64,000 bases of DNA from Azospirillum sp. 412522 (GCF_019805165.1 NZ_RWIJ01000015.1:133435-197434); one strand, 5' to 3'; shown: positions 55,445-64,000, counted from the stretch's first letter. The notes: generated from the sequence alone by a model not told the origin. Made by a program: numbers and translations.

Positions 55445-56344
55445 TCACCGGTACTCCGCCCGCCGCGCCAGCCCGTCCTTCAGGTGCCGGATCGCCGCAT
55501 GCACCTTGGCCGGCACGTGCCGTTTCTGCGGATAGACCGCCCACACCGCCGTGTTGGGCGGCCGGTGGCGGTCGAGCAGGGAGACCAGACGCCCCTCCGC
55601 CACCGGTCCGCGCACGTAATAGTCGGGCAGCTGGCACAGGCCGAAACCGCGCAAGGCCGCGTCCAGCACCGAGAAGCCGCTGTTGCAGCGCCAACGGCCG
55701 CGCGGGCGGAACAGCCAGTCCTGGCCGTTGTCGTCGAACAGCCACTGGTCGGAGGTGCCGATCAGGCATTGGTGGGTGCCGAGGCTGGCCAGGCTGTCGG
55801 GCGTGCCGTGGCGCTCCAGATAGGAGGGGGCGGCGCACAGGTGCATCGCGCGCGGGGCGATCCGCGTCGCCACCAGGCTGGATTCGCTGAGGCGGCCGAG
55901 ACGGATCGCCAGATCGTAGCCCTCCTGCACCAGATCGAGCTGCCGGTTGGTCAGTTCCACCTCGATGCTCAGCTGCGGATGGCGCTCCATCAGGTCGTTG
56001 ATCAGCGGCATGATGAACTGCTCGCCATAGGCGGTGGAGCAGGTCATCCGCAGCAGTCCCTTCACCTCATGGTCGCCGCCGCCCTGCAACGCGCCCACCG
56101 CCAGGAAGGCGTCGTCGCGCTGTTCGGCCAGCCGACGGCAGCGGGCGAGGAAGGCGCGGCCGCTCTCGGTCAGGCTGACCTTGCGGGTGGTGCGGTAGAA
56201 CAGGCGGGCCTGGAGACGGTCCTCCAGCCGCGCCACGCTGCGGCTGACATGGGAGGAGGAGACGCGCAGCCGCTCCGCCGCGCGGGAGAAGCTGCCGGTT
56301 TCCGCCACCGCCACGAACTCGTCGATGCCGTCCCAGCCGCTCAT
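55445..56344 (-). CDS. LysR-family transcriptional regulator
   Basis: 299 residues from ATG 56344 with AGAGGGATC ahead. The N-terminal winged helix-turn-helix reads EFVAVAETGSFSRAAERLRVSSSHVSRSVARLEDRL, followed by TTRKVSLTESGRAFL. The effector domain begins near residue 90 and includes LVQEGYDLAIRLGRLSESSLVATRI. It is divergent from the glutathione-dependent formaldehyde dehydrogenase gene with a 179-base gap, so it may regulate it, but LysR proteins of this sort (CrgA/DsdC-like group) act on many targets. Inducer unknown. Confidence 0.9.
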   Translation of the reverse strand: MSGWDGIDEFVAVAETGSFSRAAERLRVSSSHVSRSVARLEDRLQARLFYRTTRKVSLTESGRAFLARCRRLAEQRDDAFLAVGALQGGGDHEVKGLLRMTCSTAYGEQFIMPLINDLMERHPQLSIEVELTNRQLDLVQEGYDLAIRLGRLSESSLVATRIAPRAMHLCAAPSYLERHGTPDSLASLGTHQCLIGTSDQWLFDDNGQDWLFRPRGRWRCNSGFSVLDAALRGFGLCQLPDYYVRGPVAEGRLVSLLDRHRPPNTAVWAVYPQKRHVPAKVHAAIRHLKDGLARRAEYR

Positions 56345-56523
56345 GATCCCTCTTCCGGAGTTCGCTCCCGGGGCTTTCTCCCAGGCCCTGCCGGCCATTA
56401 TCCCCATACGGCAAAAATCTATTCCCGAAATCGCCGTTCTGGCAACGGCCGGTCGCGGGCTACACTGCGGAAATCAAATGCCAATCGGTATTGGCCAATC
56501 CGTTCTTGGGGAAGGAAACCCAC

Positions 56524-57642
56524 ATGGTTCTGTCGCGCGCCGCCGTCGCCTGGGAAGCCAACCGTCCGCTGGAGATCGAGGAGGTCGAGGTCGCGGCACC
56601 CAAGGCCGGCGAGGTGATGGTCCGCATCGTCGCCACCGGCGTCTGCCACACCGACGCCTACACGCTGTCCGGCAAGGATTCCGAAGGCGTCTTCCCCTGC
56701 ATCCTCGGCCATGAGGGCGGCGGCGTGGTGGTGGAGGTCGGCCCCGGCGTCACCTCCGTGGCGGTCGGCGACCATGTCATCCCGCTCTACACGCCGGAAT
56801 GCGGCAAGTGCAAATTCTGCCTGTCCGGCAAGACCAACCTGTGCCAGGCGATCCGCGCCACCCAGGGCAAGGGCCTGATGCCGGACGGCACCAGCCGCTT
56901 CTCGCTGAAGGGCAAGGAGATCGCCCACTACATGGGCACCTCGACCTTCTCCGAATACACGGTGCTGCCGGAGATCGCGCTCGCCAAGATCAACAAGGCC
57001 GCCCCTCTTGAGAAGGTCTGCCTGCTCGGCTGCGGCGTCACCACCGGCATGGGCGCGGTGATGAACACCGCCAAGGTGGAGCCGGGTTCGACCGTCGCCA
57101 TCTTCGGCCTGGGCGGCATCGGCCTGTCGGCCATCATCGGCGCCACCATGGCGAAGGCAGGCCGCATCATCGGCGTCGACATCAACCCGTCGAAGTTCGA
57201 GATCGCCAAGCAGCTCGGCGCCACCGACGTCGTCAACCCGATGGACTACGACCGCCCGATCCAGGAAGTGCTGGTCGAGATGACCGACGGCGGCGTCGAT
57301 TACAGCTTCGAATGCATCGGCAACGTGAAGATCATGCGCGCCGCGCTGGAATGCTGCCACAAGGGCTGGGGCGAGTCGGTCATCATCGGCGTCGCCGGCG
57401 CCGGCGAGGAGATCGCCACCCGCCCGTTCCAGCTGGTCACCGGGCGCGTCTGGCGCGGCTCCGCCTTCGGCGGCGTCAAGGGCCGCTCGGAGCTGCCGGA
57501 GTATGTGGAGCGCTACCTGCGCGGCGAGTTCGAGCTGGACACCTTCATCACCCACACCATGGGGCTGGAGGACATCAACCACGCCTTCGACCTGATGCAT
57601 GAGGGCAAGAGCATCCGCTCGGTCATCCTCTACAACCAGTGA
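56524..57642 (+). CDS. frmA: S-(hydroxymethyl)glutathione dehydrogenase/class III alcohol dehydrogenase
   Basis: 372 residues from ATG 56524 after AAGGAAACCCAC. The catalytic zinc ligands lie in ATGVCHTDAYTL and GHEGGGVV, the structural zinc cysteines in CGKCKFCLSGKTNLC, and the NAD site is IFGLGGIGLSAIIG followed by VDINPSKF. These are diagnostic of class III alcohol dehydrogenase (AdhC/FrmA/GS-FDH). It oxidises S-hydroxymethylglutathione to S-formylglutathione in formaldehyde removal and may also reduce S-nitrosoglutathione. The next gene is the S-formylglutathione hydrolase. Confidence 0.96.
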   Translation: MVLSRAAVAWEANRPLEIEEVEVAAPKAGEVMVRIVATGVCHTDAYTLSGKDSEGVFPCILGHEGGGVVVEVGPGVTSVAVGDHVIPLYTPECGKCKFCLSGKTNLCQAIRATQGKGLMPDGTSRFSLKGKEIAHYMGTSTFSEYTVLPEIALAKINKAAPLEKVCLLGCGVTTGMGAVMNTAKVEPGSTVAIFGLGGIGLSAIIGATMAKAGRIIGVDINPSKFEIAKQLGATDVVNPMDYDRPIQEVLVEMTDGGVDYSFECIGNVKIMRAALECCHKGWGESVIIGVAGAGEEIATRPFQLVTGRVWRGSAFGGVKGRSELPEYVERYLRGEFELDTFITHTMGLEDINHAFDLMHEGKSIRSVILYNQ

Positions 57643-57724
57643 GGGGAGGGTTCCCCTCTCCCGTTCCGGCATCCGGCGGCGGGGGAGGGGATGTGCCGGC
57701 TTCCGATCTTCAAAAGGCGTTTCC

Positions 57725-58576
57725 ATGACCGATCCCCTCACCACCCTGTCGGAAACCCGCGTCTTCGGCGGCCGGCTGAGACGGGTGCGGCACCAGTCCG
57801 CGGCGGTGAACTGCGAGATGACCTTCGCGATCTTCCTGCCGCCGCAGGTCGAGGCCGGCGCCACGGTGCCGGTCTTCTACTGGCTGTCGGGCCTGACCTG
57901 CACCGACGAGAACTTCACCCAGAAGGCCGGCGCCTTCCGCGTCGCGGCGGAGCTTGGCCTTGCCATCGTCGCCCCCGACACCAGCCCGCGCGGGGACGGG
58001 GTGCCCGGCGATCCCGACGGCGCCTGGGATTTCGGCCAGGGCGCCGGATTCTATGTCGACGCGACCGAGGAGCCGTGGGCGCCGAACTACCGCATGCACG
58101 ACTATGTGACGCGGGAGCTGCCGACGCTGATCGAGGCGAATTTCCCGGTCACCGACCGCCGGTCCATCGCCGGCCATTCGATGGGCGGGCATGGCGCGCT
58201 GGTCTGCGCGCTGAAGCATCCCGGCTTCTACAAGGCGGTGTCGGCCTTCGCCCCCATCGTCAATCCGGCGGCGGTGCCCTGGGGCGAGAAGGCCTTCGGC
58301 CGCTACCTGGGGCCGGACCGCGAGCGCTGGCTGGAGTGGGACGCCTGCGCGCTGATCAGGACGGCGCCGGAGCGTCTGCCGATCCTGATCGACCAGGGCG
58401 ACCGCGACGGCTTCCTGGAGGCGCAGCTCAAGCCGGAGGCGCTGGTCGCCGCCGCCGCGGAGGTCGGGCATCCGGTGACGCTGCGGATGCAGACTGGCTA
58501 CGACCACAGCTATTTCTTCATCAGCACCTTCATCGAGGACCATCTGCGCCACCATGCGGCGGCGCTGGCGGGGTGA
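57725..58576 (+). CDS. fghA: S-formylglutathione hydrolase
   Basis: 283 residues from ATG 57725. It is an esterase-D-type serine hydrolase: YWLSGLTCTDENFTQKAG (oxyanion region), DTSPRG, the nucleophile elbow GHSMGGHGALVCALK at about residue 150, the acid in DQGDRDGFL and the histidine in GYDHSYFFIS. It releases formate and glutathione from the product of the upstream dehydrogenase. The 82-base gap between the two genes contains a GC-rich hairpin but no convincing promoter, so co-transcription is likely. Confidence 0.95.
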   Translation: MTDPLTTLSETRVFGGRLRRVRHQSAAVNCEMTFAIFLPPQVEAGATVPVFYWLSGLTCTDENFTQKAGAFRVAAELGLAIVAPDTSPRGDGVPGDPDGAWDFGQGAGFYVDATEEPWAPNYRMHDYVTRELPTLIEANFPVTDRRSIAGHSMGGHGALVCALKHPGFYKAVSAFAPIVNPAAVPWGEKAFGRYLGPDRERWLEWDACALIRTAPERLPILIDQGDRDGFLEAQLKPEALVAAAAEVGHPVTLRMQTGYDHSYFFISTFIEDHLRHHAAALAG

Positions 58577-58594
58577 AAGCCTGGCGAAGTGAAA

Positions 58595-58663
58595 GCCTGA
58601 CGGGGCAGGGGGCGGCAAGCCCCCTGTCCTGGGGCCCCCCTGTCCTGAGGCCCCCCGTCAGGC
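58595..58663. terminator. Nested inverted repeats between convergent genes
   Basis: Outer arms GCCTGACGGGG (58595-58605) and CCCCGTCAGGC (58653-58663) enclose an inner hairpin CAGGGGGC (58606-58613)/GCCCCCTG (58619-58626). The right outer arm covers the stop codon of the DUF1513 gene. It is probably a bidirectional terminator. Confidence 0.65.
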
Positions 58664-59803
58664 CACCCGTCGCGTCAGGTGGTTGTCCCAGCGGAAGGCC
58701 GGCGCCTTGCGCTCCGGCCCCGCCTCGGCGCTGGCCGACACCGGCTCGATCACGCCGAGGCCGCTGGTCGCCAGATAGCCCTCGCCGTTCGGCGCCAGAC
58801 CGCAGCCGTCGGCCAGCGCGGTGGAGCCGAGCCATGCCCCGCTCGCCGCATCCCACAGCCCGATGATCCCGCCCATCGGCGAACTGGCGGCGACGGTTTT
58901 GCCGTCGGACGCCACGCTGCCGATATAGCCCTGCATGCGCGACAGCATATCGTCCGGGGTGTCGAACAGGCGGATGGCGCCGCCGCCGGGGCGGTGGGCG
59001 CCGGTCAGGGGCTGGAGCATGCCGATCGGCCGTTCGTCCTGCACGCCGAAGGCGATCCCGCCATCGTCCAGCAGGGCGATGTGGCGCATGCCGAGGTTGG
59101 CGTGCTCCTCCGGCAGGCGGACCTTGTCGAGCAGCCTGCCGGTCGCCGCCTCGACATAGGTCAGCGAGCTGTCCATGCTGTCGAGGTTCAGCTTGGCCCG
59201 GCCGGTGTCGGGGTGGGTGATGACGCCGCCGTTGGCGACCGCCAGCGTCGTGCCGTCGCGCATCAGGACCAGTTCGTGCGGACCCAGCCCATGGGTCGGC
59301 AGGACGCCGACGCGGCGGTAGCCGTCGGTGGCGTCATAGACGCCGATGGCGCCCTCTTCGCGCGGGACGTCGTCCTCGGCGACATAGAGGATGCGGCCGT
59401 CGGCGGAATAGTCGCCATGGCCGGTGAAGCGGCGGTCGTCGGGCGCCCGCACCACCGGGCCGGGGGTGCCGTCGGCCAGCGACAGGGTCTGGAACCAGCG
59501 GCCGGGACGGCGGGCGAAGACGGCGGCCTCCGCCACGCCGGGGCGCGGCACGATGCCATGGGCGCGGCCGGGCGTGGCGGCGGTGAACAGCACCTTGCCG
59601 GTGCGGTCCAGGGCTGCCACGCCGAAGCTCGGCTCCGTTCCGGCGGTGGCATAGGCGTTGAGGTAGAGCGTGCCGGCGTCCGCCGCATGGGCCTTGCCGG
59701 TCAGCACGGCCAGCAGCCCGCCGACGATGCGGCCGCCCATCGCCCGCCCGCCCAGGACCGGGCCGGCCAACGCGCCCAGGATGTTCCTGCGGTCGACCGC
59801 CAT
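58658..59803 (-). CDS. DUF1513 family exported protein
   Basis: 381 residues. The N-terminus DRRNILGALAGPVLGG then GLLAVLTGKAHA is a twin-arginine-type export signal. The mature part shows repeated blade-like motifs (FSADG-like GDYSADGRILYVAEDD, LLDDGGIAFGVQDE, GSVASDGKTVAASSP), consistent with a beta-propeller. Genes of this family often accompany imelysin and di-heme peroxidase-like genes, as here, where it starts two bases after the imelysin stop. A role with periplasmic metal uptake or redox is suggested by context only. It is the last gene of the four-gene unit. Confidence 0.88.
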   Translation of the reverse strand: MAVDRRNILGALAGPVLGGRAMGGRIVGGLLAVLTGKAHAADAGTLYLNAYATAGTEPSFGVAALDRTGKVLFTAATPGRAHGIVPRPGVAEAAVFARRPGRWFQTLSLADGTPGPVVRAPDDRRFTGHGDYSADGRILYVAEDDVPREEGAIGVYDATDGYRRVGVLPTHGLGPHELVLMRDGTTLAVANGGVITHPDTGRAKLNLDSMDSSLTYVEAATGRLLDKVRLPEEHANLGMRHIALLDDGGIAFGVQDERPIGMLQPLTGAHRPGGGAIRLFDTPDDMLSRMQGYIGSVASDGKTVAASSPMGGIIGLWDAASGAWLGSTALADGCGLAPNGEGYLATSGLGVIEPVSASAEAGPERKAPAFRWDNHLTRRVA

Positions 59804-59805
59804 CG

Positions 59806-60921
59806 TCAGTCTCCGTCCAGTTCGTTGAAGCCCAGCGTGATGTCCAGCAGCGGGGCCAGCGTGCCCAGCATCTCGACCCGCGCCGCCTTGACCAGCCGCA
59901 ATGCGCTTTCCGTCTTCTTGCGGGCGGCGGGGTCGGCGACCGCCTTGTTCAGCGGGCCGGGAATCGCCTCCACCGCGCCGATGGCGGCGGCGAAGCTCTC
60001 GTCGATGGCCTGCTTGGCGGTGGCGCCGTCGTCGTTGGCCGGCAGCAGCGAGACGAAGCCCGGCCCGCCATGCTCGCCCATCAGCAGGGCGCGCAGACCC
60101 TCCAGGTTCAGCACGATGTTACGGAGCGACCGGCCGCTGCGCAGCGCCTCCACCACCGTCGGCTTGGCGTCCTCGATCCCGGTGCCGAGCGGCGCCATCA
60201 TCTTCTGGTCGATCACCACCTGCATCGCGGTGATGGCGGAGGAATAGAGCGTGTTGGCCGCCTCCGAGGCGGTGGGGCCGAGAACGGTCGCCTGCCCGGC
60301 GGCGAGCGGCGCCTCCAGCTCCTTCCAGCCGTCGCGCGATTCCGTCGCGATGGCGGCGATGTTGCGGGCGGCGGCGGCGGCGAGCCTGGCGCGGTATTGC
60401 TTGGCGTCGCTGCCGGTGAAGCCGTCGGCGGTGACGCCCTCGTCGAACAGCAGCCGCTCCAGCACGGTCAGGCCCTGCACCGCCGCGCTCTGGCGGGCCA
60501 GCGCGCCGGGTTCCAGCAGCTTGGGGTCATGGTCGCGCAGGATCTGGCCGATCTGGCGCTGGACCACGCCCGGCCGCTCCGGCCAGAAGGAGAGGCGGTC
60601 GGCCCGCAGGTTCATGGTCAGCGGTCCGGGCCGCAGATGCTGCACGGCGGCCCAGGCGTCGGTGACTTTGAAGTGGGCGGCGCGCGCCTCGTCCAGCCCG
60701 GCGGCGGTGGGACCGGCGGCGAAGCGGTCGAGCGTGTCGGCATAGGCGGTGGATGCCGCCGCCAGCGCCTCGAAGCGGGGCAGGGCATGGGTGCGGACCA
60801 TGCCGCCGAGGAAGGCGGCGTCCTTGTCCAGCTGGCGGGCGGCGAAGGCCGGCGTCCGCGGCAGCAGGGCCGCCACGGCGGCGGCGGCCGACATCAGTCC
60901 AAGCACTATGCGGCGTCGCAT
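59806..60921 (-). CDS. Imelysin family periplasmic protein
   Basis: 371 residues with AAGGGATTT upstream of ATG 60921. Signal peptide MRRRIVLGLMSAAAAVAALLPRTPAFA. The mature protein is largely helical with the imelysin segments HFKVTDAWAAVQHLRPGPLT, QSAAVQGLTVLERLLFDEG and RSGRSLRNIVLNLEGLRALLMGE. Imelysins are periplasmic or outer-membrane proteins of iron-regulated loci; the metal-site motif GxHxxE of the best-known members is not obvious here. It lies between the di-heme oxidoreductase gene (51-base gap) and the DUF1513 gene (2-base gap). Confidence 0.9.
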   Translation of the reverse strand: MRRRIVLGLMSAAAAVAALLPRTPAFAARQLDKDAAFLGGMVRTHALPRFEALAAASTAYADTLDRFAAGPTAAGLDEARAAHFKVTDAWAAVQHLRPGPLTMNLRADRLSFWPERPGVVQRQIGQILRDHDPKLLEPGALARQSAAVQGLTVLERLLFDEGVTADGFTGSDAKQYRARLAAAAARNIAAIATESRDGWKELEAPLAAGQATVLGPTASEAANTLYSSAITAMQVVIDQKMMAPLGTGIEDAKPTVVEALRSGRSLRNIVLNLEGLRALLMGEHGGPGFVSLLPANDDGATAKQAIDESFAAAIGAVEAIPGPLNKAVADPAARKKTESALRLVKAARVEMLGTLAPLLDITLGFNELDGD

Positions 60922-60972
60922 ACGATCAAATCCCTTCTGCCTTCGGCGTGGATCGAAGCCCCCGCCCCTCCT

Positions 60973-62292
60973 TTACAAACCCAGCACGTAACGCACCAGC
61001 CGTTTCCGTTCCCCGGCCGGCATCGCCATGAAGCGCTCCTTCGCCGCCTCCGCCTCGCCGCCATGCCACAGGATCGCTTCGGTGACGCTGCGGGCGCGCC
61101 CGTCATGCAGGAGCGACAGCTGGCCGTCCCTGGCCGCCAGCCGGTTCAGGCCCCACAGCGGCGTGGTGCGCCAGTCCGACCCGTTCGCCTCGCCCATCGG
61201 CAGCCGGTCGCCCAGCGCCGGACCGAGGTCGTGCAGAAGCAGGTCGCTGTGCGGGAAAATGTCGCGGCCGGACAGGGCCGGATGTTCGGCATCCTCCGCC
61301 GTGCGCCAGGACGGACGATGGCAGGCGGCGCAGCCGGCATCGGCGAACAGCGCCGTGCCTGCCTTGTCCTTGGGCGCCTCCAGGCTGCCGTCGGGCGGCA
61401 GGTCGCGCAGGTAGCCGTCGATCAGGCCGATGACCGTGCTGGGGATCTCCAGACCTTCGAACTGCTTGGAATCGCCGTGCGGCGCGTTGCGGCAGGCGGT
61501 CTGCGCCGGGGTGCAGTCGCCCCAGGGTTCCGGATAGCTCGGGGTCGACATGCCGATGTCGAGGCTGAAGGCTTCCGAATCCTGGTGATCCAGGGTGGGG
61601 TGCATCGCCTTCCAGCCGAAGCGGCCGACCTGACGCCTGCCGTCCACCGTCACATGGTTCACCCGTCCGGCGACCGGCCCGCCGGCTGCCGCCTGTCTGG
61701 CGGCCTCGGCCTCGATCGCCCCGGCCGGGATGCGGTCGAGCAGCCCCATGCCATGGACGCGCGGCGGCACGCGGGCCGACATCACCGTCGCCTCGGCCAG
61801 CGGGCCGTAGCCCAGATCCTCGACCACCGGCGTCGGGTGACGCAGGCGGACGGTCTCGCCGTCGGGGAAGCGGACGGTCTCTTCGCGGTAGCTGACGCGG
61901 GGGCGGCCTTCGATCACCTGGCCAAGGATGGCGTTGGACTGGATTTGCCGGCCATAGACGGGATCGTTGTTCAGCTTGATCGCATAGCCGACGCCCTGGT
62001 CGCCCTTCACCGCCGGATCGGGGGGACGCCCGCCGGCGCCGCGCGGATGGCAGGTGGCGCAGGAGCGCGCGTTGTAGAGCGGCCCGAGGCCGTCCGCCGC
62101 CTGCGTCGCGGTGGGGGCGGCCACCCACATGCGGCGGAACAGCGCCTCGCCGATGCGGTTGTCGAGGCTGTCGGCAGCCTGGGCCGCGACAGGAGCGGCG
62201 AGCAGCATGATCGTGGCCAGGGCGATGGATCGGGCTGCGCTCCGCCAACTCGGTACGTCATCCCCGCGAAGGCGGGGATCCAGGGTTTGCAT
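60973..62292 (-). CDS. Di-heme oxidoreductase (DUF1111/putative di-haem peroxidase family)
   Basis: 439 residues if started at ATG 62292; an in-frame ATG at 62382 would add 30 residues encoded by a palindromic repeat, and neither start has a good ribosome site. A hydrophobic export segment (SIALATIMLLAAPVAAQA) ends near residue 39. Two haem c sites are seen: CATCH at 78-82 and CAACH at 321-325. The segment NNDPVYGRQIQSNAI and the C-terminal DGRARSVTEAILWHGGEA are typical of di-haem oxidoreductases that usually neighbour imelysin genes. It should be a periplasmic c-type cytochrome enzyme; electron partner unknown. Confidence 0.88.
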   Translation of the reverse strand: MQTLDPRLRGDDVPSWRSAARSIALATIMLLAAPVAAQAADSLDNRIGEALFRRMWVAAPTATQAADGLGPLYNARSCATCHPRGAGGRPPDPAVKGDQGVGYAIKLNNDPVYGRQIQSNAILGQVIEGRPRVSYREETVRFPDGETVRLRHPTPVVEDLGYGPLAEATVMSARVPPRVHGMGLLDRIPAGAIEAEAARQAAAGGPVAGRVNHVTVDGRRQVGRFGWKAMHPTLDHQDSEAFSLDIGMSTPSYPEPWGDCTPAQTACRNAPHGDSKQFEGLEIPSTVIGLIDGYLRDLPPDGSLEAPKDKAGTALFADAGCAACHRPSWRTAEDAEHPALSGRDIFPHSDLLLHDLGPALGDRLPMGEANGSDWRTTPLWGLNRLAARDGQLSLLHDGRARSVTEAILWHGGEAEAAKERFMAMPAGERKRLVRYVLGL

Positions 62293-62340
62293 AGTGGCAC
62301 TCGTGGAAAAGTCTGGATCCCCGCCTTCGCGGGGATGACG
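62256..62340. repeat. 28-bp-arm palindromic repeat (REP-like) at the start of the di-heme gene
   Basis: Arms 62256-62283 and 62313-62340 are perfect inverted copies (CGTCATCCCCGCGAAGGCGG and onward) around a 29-base loop. Translations of this widespread proteobacterial repeat read HPREGGDP and LDPRLRGDD, both found in frame here. The possible ATG at 62292 lies in the loop. Confidence 0.85.
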
Positions 62341-62383
62341 GAAGTCGTCATGCGTCAGATCGGGTTCCGCCTTGCTGCGCATC

Positions 62384-63868
62384 TCAAGCAACGCGGATGT
62401 ATCCCATCATGCCGGTGTCCTGGTGTTCGATGATGTGGCAGTGGAACATCCAGTCGCCGGGGTTGTCGGCCTTGATGGCGACGCGCAGCCGTTCCTTCGG
62501 CTCCAGCAGCACGGTGTCGGCATGGTGGGGCACCACCTTGCGGCCGTCGGAGGACAGCACCTTGAAGGTGTAGCCGTGGATGTGGATCGGGTGGAGGTGC
62601 GGCGTCAGGTTGGCCAGTTCGAAGATATAGCTGCGGCCCTTCTCCAGCGTGACCAGCGGCGGCGGCAGGCGTTCGTGCCCGCCCTCCGGCCAGCTCTGCT
62701 GGTTGATCGCCCAGAAGGTCTTCGTCGACAGGCACAGGGCGTCGGCATAGGGCAGGCCGGGCAGCGCCGCCGCGTCGAAGCTCTGCGCCACCGCGGTGGC
62801 CGAGAAGGCCATCGGGATGATCGGCGCGTCCTTCAGGTCCGGCTCGGGGATGGCGGAGGCGGGCAGGGCGCGCGGCTTGAAACGCTTGTTGGAGCGGGCC
62901 GGGCCGACGGAGCGGAAGGTGGCGAGCGGCCGGGGCTCGGCCGAATAGACGTTGGTCAGCCGCAGGGTCTGGCCGGCCTTGGCCGGCGCGCGGAACAGCA
63001 CGTCGATGCGCATCGCCGGCCCCATCGCCCAGCCGTCCAGCGGAATCGGCGGCAGCGGGTTGCCGTCGACGGCGATGATCCAGGCTTCGGCCCCCTCCAC
63101 CCGCAGATCGACGACGCGGGTGCTGTCGATGTTGTAGAGGCGGGCGCGGATGTCGCCGTTGGCGGGGACCTCGATCACCGGCTCGACGGCGCCGTTGACG
63201 GTCGACACGCTGCCGAAGGTGCCGGCGCGCGAGGCGCCGCGGTCGGTGGTGAAGGCGCCGAACTTGCCGGTCTTGTCGAGCTGCCAGTCCTTGATCAGAC
63301 AGACGAGGTCGGCGTCGAATTTCGGCGCGTCCGGCTCCTCGACGATCAGCACGCCGGCAAGGCCGCGGCCCAGCAGCTCCACCGTGTTGCAGTGGGGATG
63401 GAAGAAGAAGGACCCGGCGTCGGGCGGGGTGAATTCGTAGACGTGGCGCTCGCCCGGCCTGGTCGGCGGCTGGGTCAGGTAGGGCACGCCGTCTTCCAGG
63501 TTGGGCAGGCGGATGCCGTGCCAGTGGATCGAGGTGTGCTCGTCCAGCCCGTTCACCAGGGTGGCGCGCAGCCGCTGGCCCTTGCGCATGCGGATGATCG
63601 GGCCGGGAAAGCTGTCGGCATAGGTGATCAGCGGCGACGGGCCGGCCGGTTCCGGCAGGATGCGCAGCATCCGTTGCTTGGCGACCAGTTCGACCTCGAC
63701 GAGGTCCCCGGCGGCGGTGACGGGAGCCGGACCGGCAAGGCCGGGCTTCAGCGCGCCGGCGTCGGGAGCCGTGAGGCCGGTACCGCCCAGCGCCGTCGCC
63801 GCGATGGCGGCGCCCCCGGCACGCAGGAGGGTGCGGCGGGACAGGGGAACGGCTGGACGATGAGGCAT
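62384..63868 (-). CDS. Multicopper oxidase
   Basis: 494 residues. The signal SRRTLLRAGGAAIAATALGG is twin-arginine type, so the folded protein is exported by Tat. All four copper motifs are present: SIHWHGIRLP (about residue 115), FFFHPHCNT (about 155), LHPIHIHGYTF and the C-terminal MFHCHIIEHQDTGMMGY with the type 1 His-Cys-His-Met set. It is a periplasmic laccase/CueO/ferroxidase-type enzyme. As the first gene of the unit with the di-heme, imelysin and DUF1513 genes, a ferroxidase role in iron handling is plausible; copper tolerance is the alternative. Its stop is one to two bases from the possible early start of the di-heme gene. Confidence 0.93.
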   Translation of the reverse strand: MPHRPAVPLSRRTLLRAGGAAIAATALGGTGLTAPDAGALKPGLAGPAPVTAAGDLVEVELVAKQRMLRILPEPAGPSPLITYADSFPGPIIRMRKGQRLRATLVNGLDEHTSIHWHGIRLPNLEDGVPYLTQPPTRPGERHVYEFTPPDAGSFFFHPHCNTVELLGRGLAGVLIVEEPDAPKFDADLVCLIKDWQLDKTGKFGAFTTDRGASRAGTFGSVSTVNGAVEPVIEVPANGDIRARLYNIDSTRVVDLRVEGAEAWIIAVDGNPLPPIPLDGWAMGPAMRIDVLFRAPAKAGQTLRLTNVYSAEPRPLATFRSVGPARSNKRFKPRALPASAIPEPDLKDAPIIPMAFSATAVAQSFDAAALPGLPYADALCLSTKTFWAINQQSWPEGGHERLPPPLVTLEKGRSYIFELANLTPHLHPIHIHGYTFKVLSSDGRKVVPHHADTVLLEPKERLRVAIKADNPGDWMFHCHIIEHQDTGMMGYIRVA

Positions 63869-64000
63869 GACGGCTGTCCGGAAACTGCAGGCAGGAAAAG
63901 AACCGGCTCCGGTCCCGCTTCCAGACCCGGCCTGATCGGTCCGGAAGGGAAGCTCGGGAGAACGGTCCTGCGCGGGACGGCGCGGGACCGGAGCCGGGTA

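Overview
The window is about 64 kb of high-GC chromosome-like DNA with tightly packed genes, many ATGA start/stop overlaps and strong GGAGG-type ribosome sites. Gene content (a fructose PTS with a fused EIIA-HPr-EI protein, a GlgE-type maltosyltransferase with an extra amylase domain, a formate/nitrite transporter behind a sigma-54 promoter, a large exopolysaccharide locus, PPK2, imelysin/multicopper oxidase genes) points to an alphaproteobacterium of the Azospirillum/Rhodospirillales type. This is inferred from gene families only; no rRNA or tRNA gene was found to confirm it. No insertion sequence, prophage or CRISPR array was seen.

Layout. 1-6856 (+): the 3' end of a hydantoinase B gene followed by hydantoinase A, an isochorismatase-fold protein lacking the usual catalytic cysteine, an FAD dehydrogenase and a LeuC/LeuD-like hydro-lyase pair, apparently one catabolic operon. 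7112-11508: PPK2 (-) divergent from a GlgE fusion (+). 11661-15466 (-): a two-gene operon of unknown function, a lipoprotein followed by a HExxGH putative metallopeptidase ending in decapeptide repeats, with an unusually AT-rich leader. 16005-18661 (-): two small unknown genes, a lipoprotein alpha/beta hydrolase and an ABC ATPase without permease. 18850-21693: a small NDUFS6-type zinc-finger gene (+) and, on the minus strand, a formate/nitrite transporter followed by a membrane-anchored PP2C phosphatase/kinase. 22353-25283: a PAS-PAS-GGDEF-EAL protein (+) converging on a LuxR-type regulator (-).

26013-46089 is an exopolysaccharide region: a CBM-bearing glycosidase-like protein, one plus-strand glycosyltransferase, and a ten-gene minus-strand set running from a flippase through glycosyltransferases, a Wzc-like tyrosine autokinase and a polymerase to a beta-helix protein. 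No outer-membrane Wza exporter or priming phosphoglycosyl transferase is in the window. 46603-53245 is a LacI-family regulator divergent from fruB(EIIA-HPr-EI)-fruK-fruA, with two LacI-type operators between them.

53412-55310 holds a small unknown gene and an RTX repeat protein with a perfect CRP-type palindrome upstream. 55445-58576 is a LysR regulator divergent from glutathione-dependent formaldehyde oxidation genes (class III alcohol dehydrogenase, S-formylglutathione hydrolase). 58658-63868 (-) is an exported metal-related operon: multicopper oxidase, di-heme oxidoreductase, imelysin and DUF1513 protein; a 28-bp-arm palindromic repeat lies at the 5' end of the di-heme gene.

The least explained parts are the hydantoinase/LeuCD operon, the lipoprotein/HExxGH operon, and the unknown 722-residue protein and CBM-glycosidase protein in the polysaccharide region.
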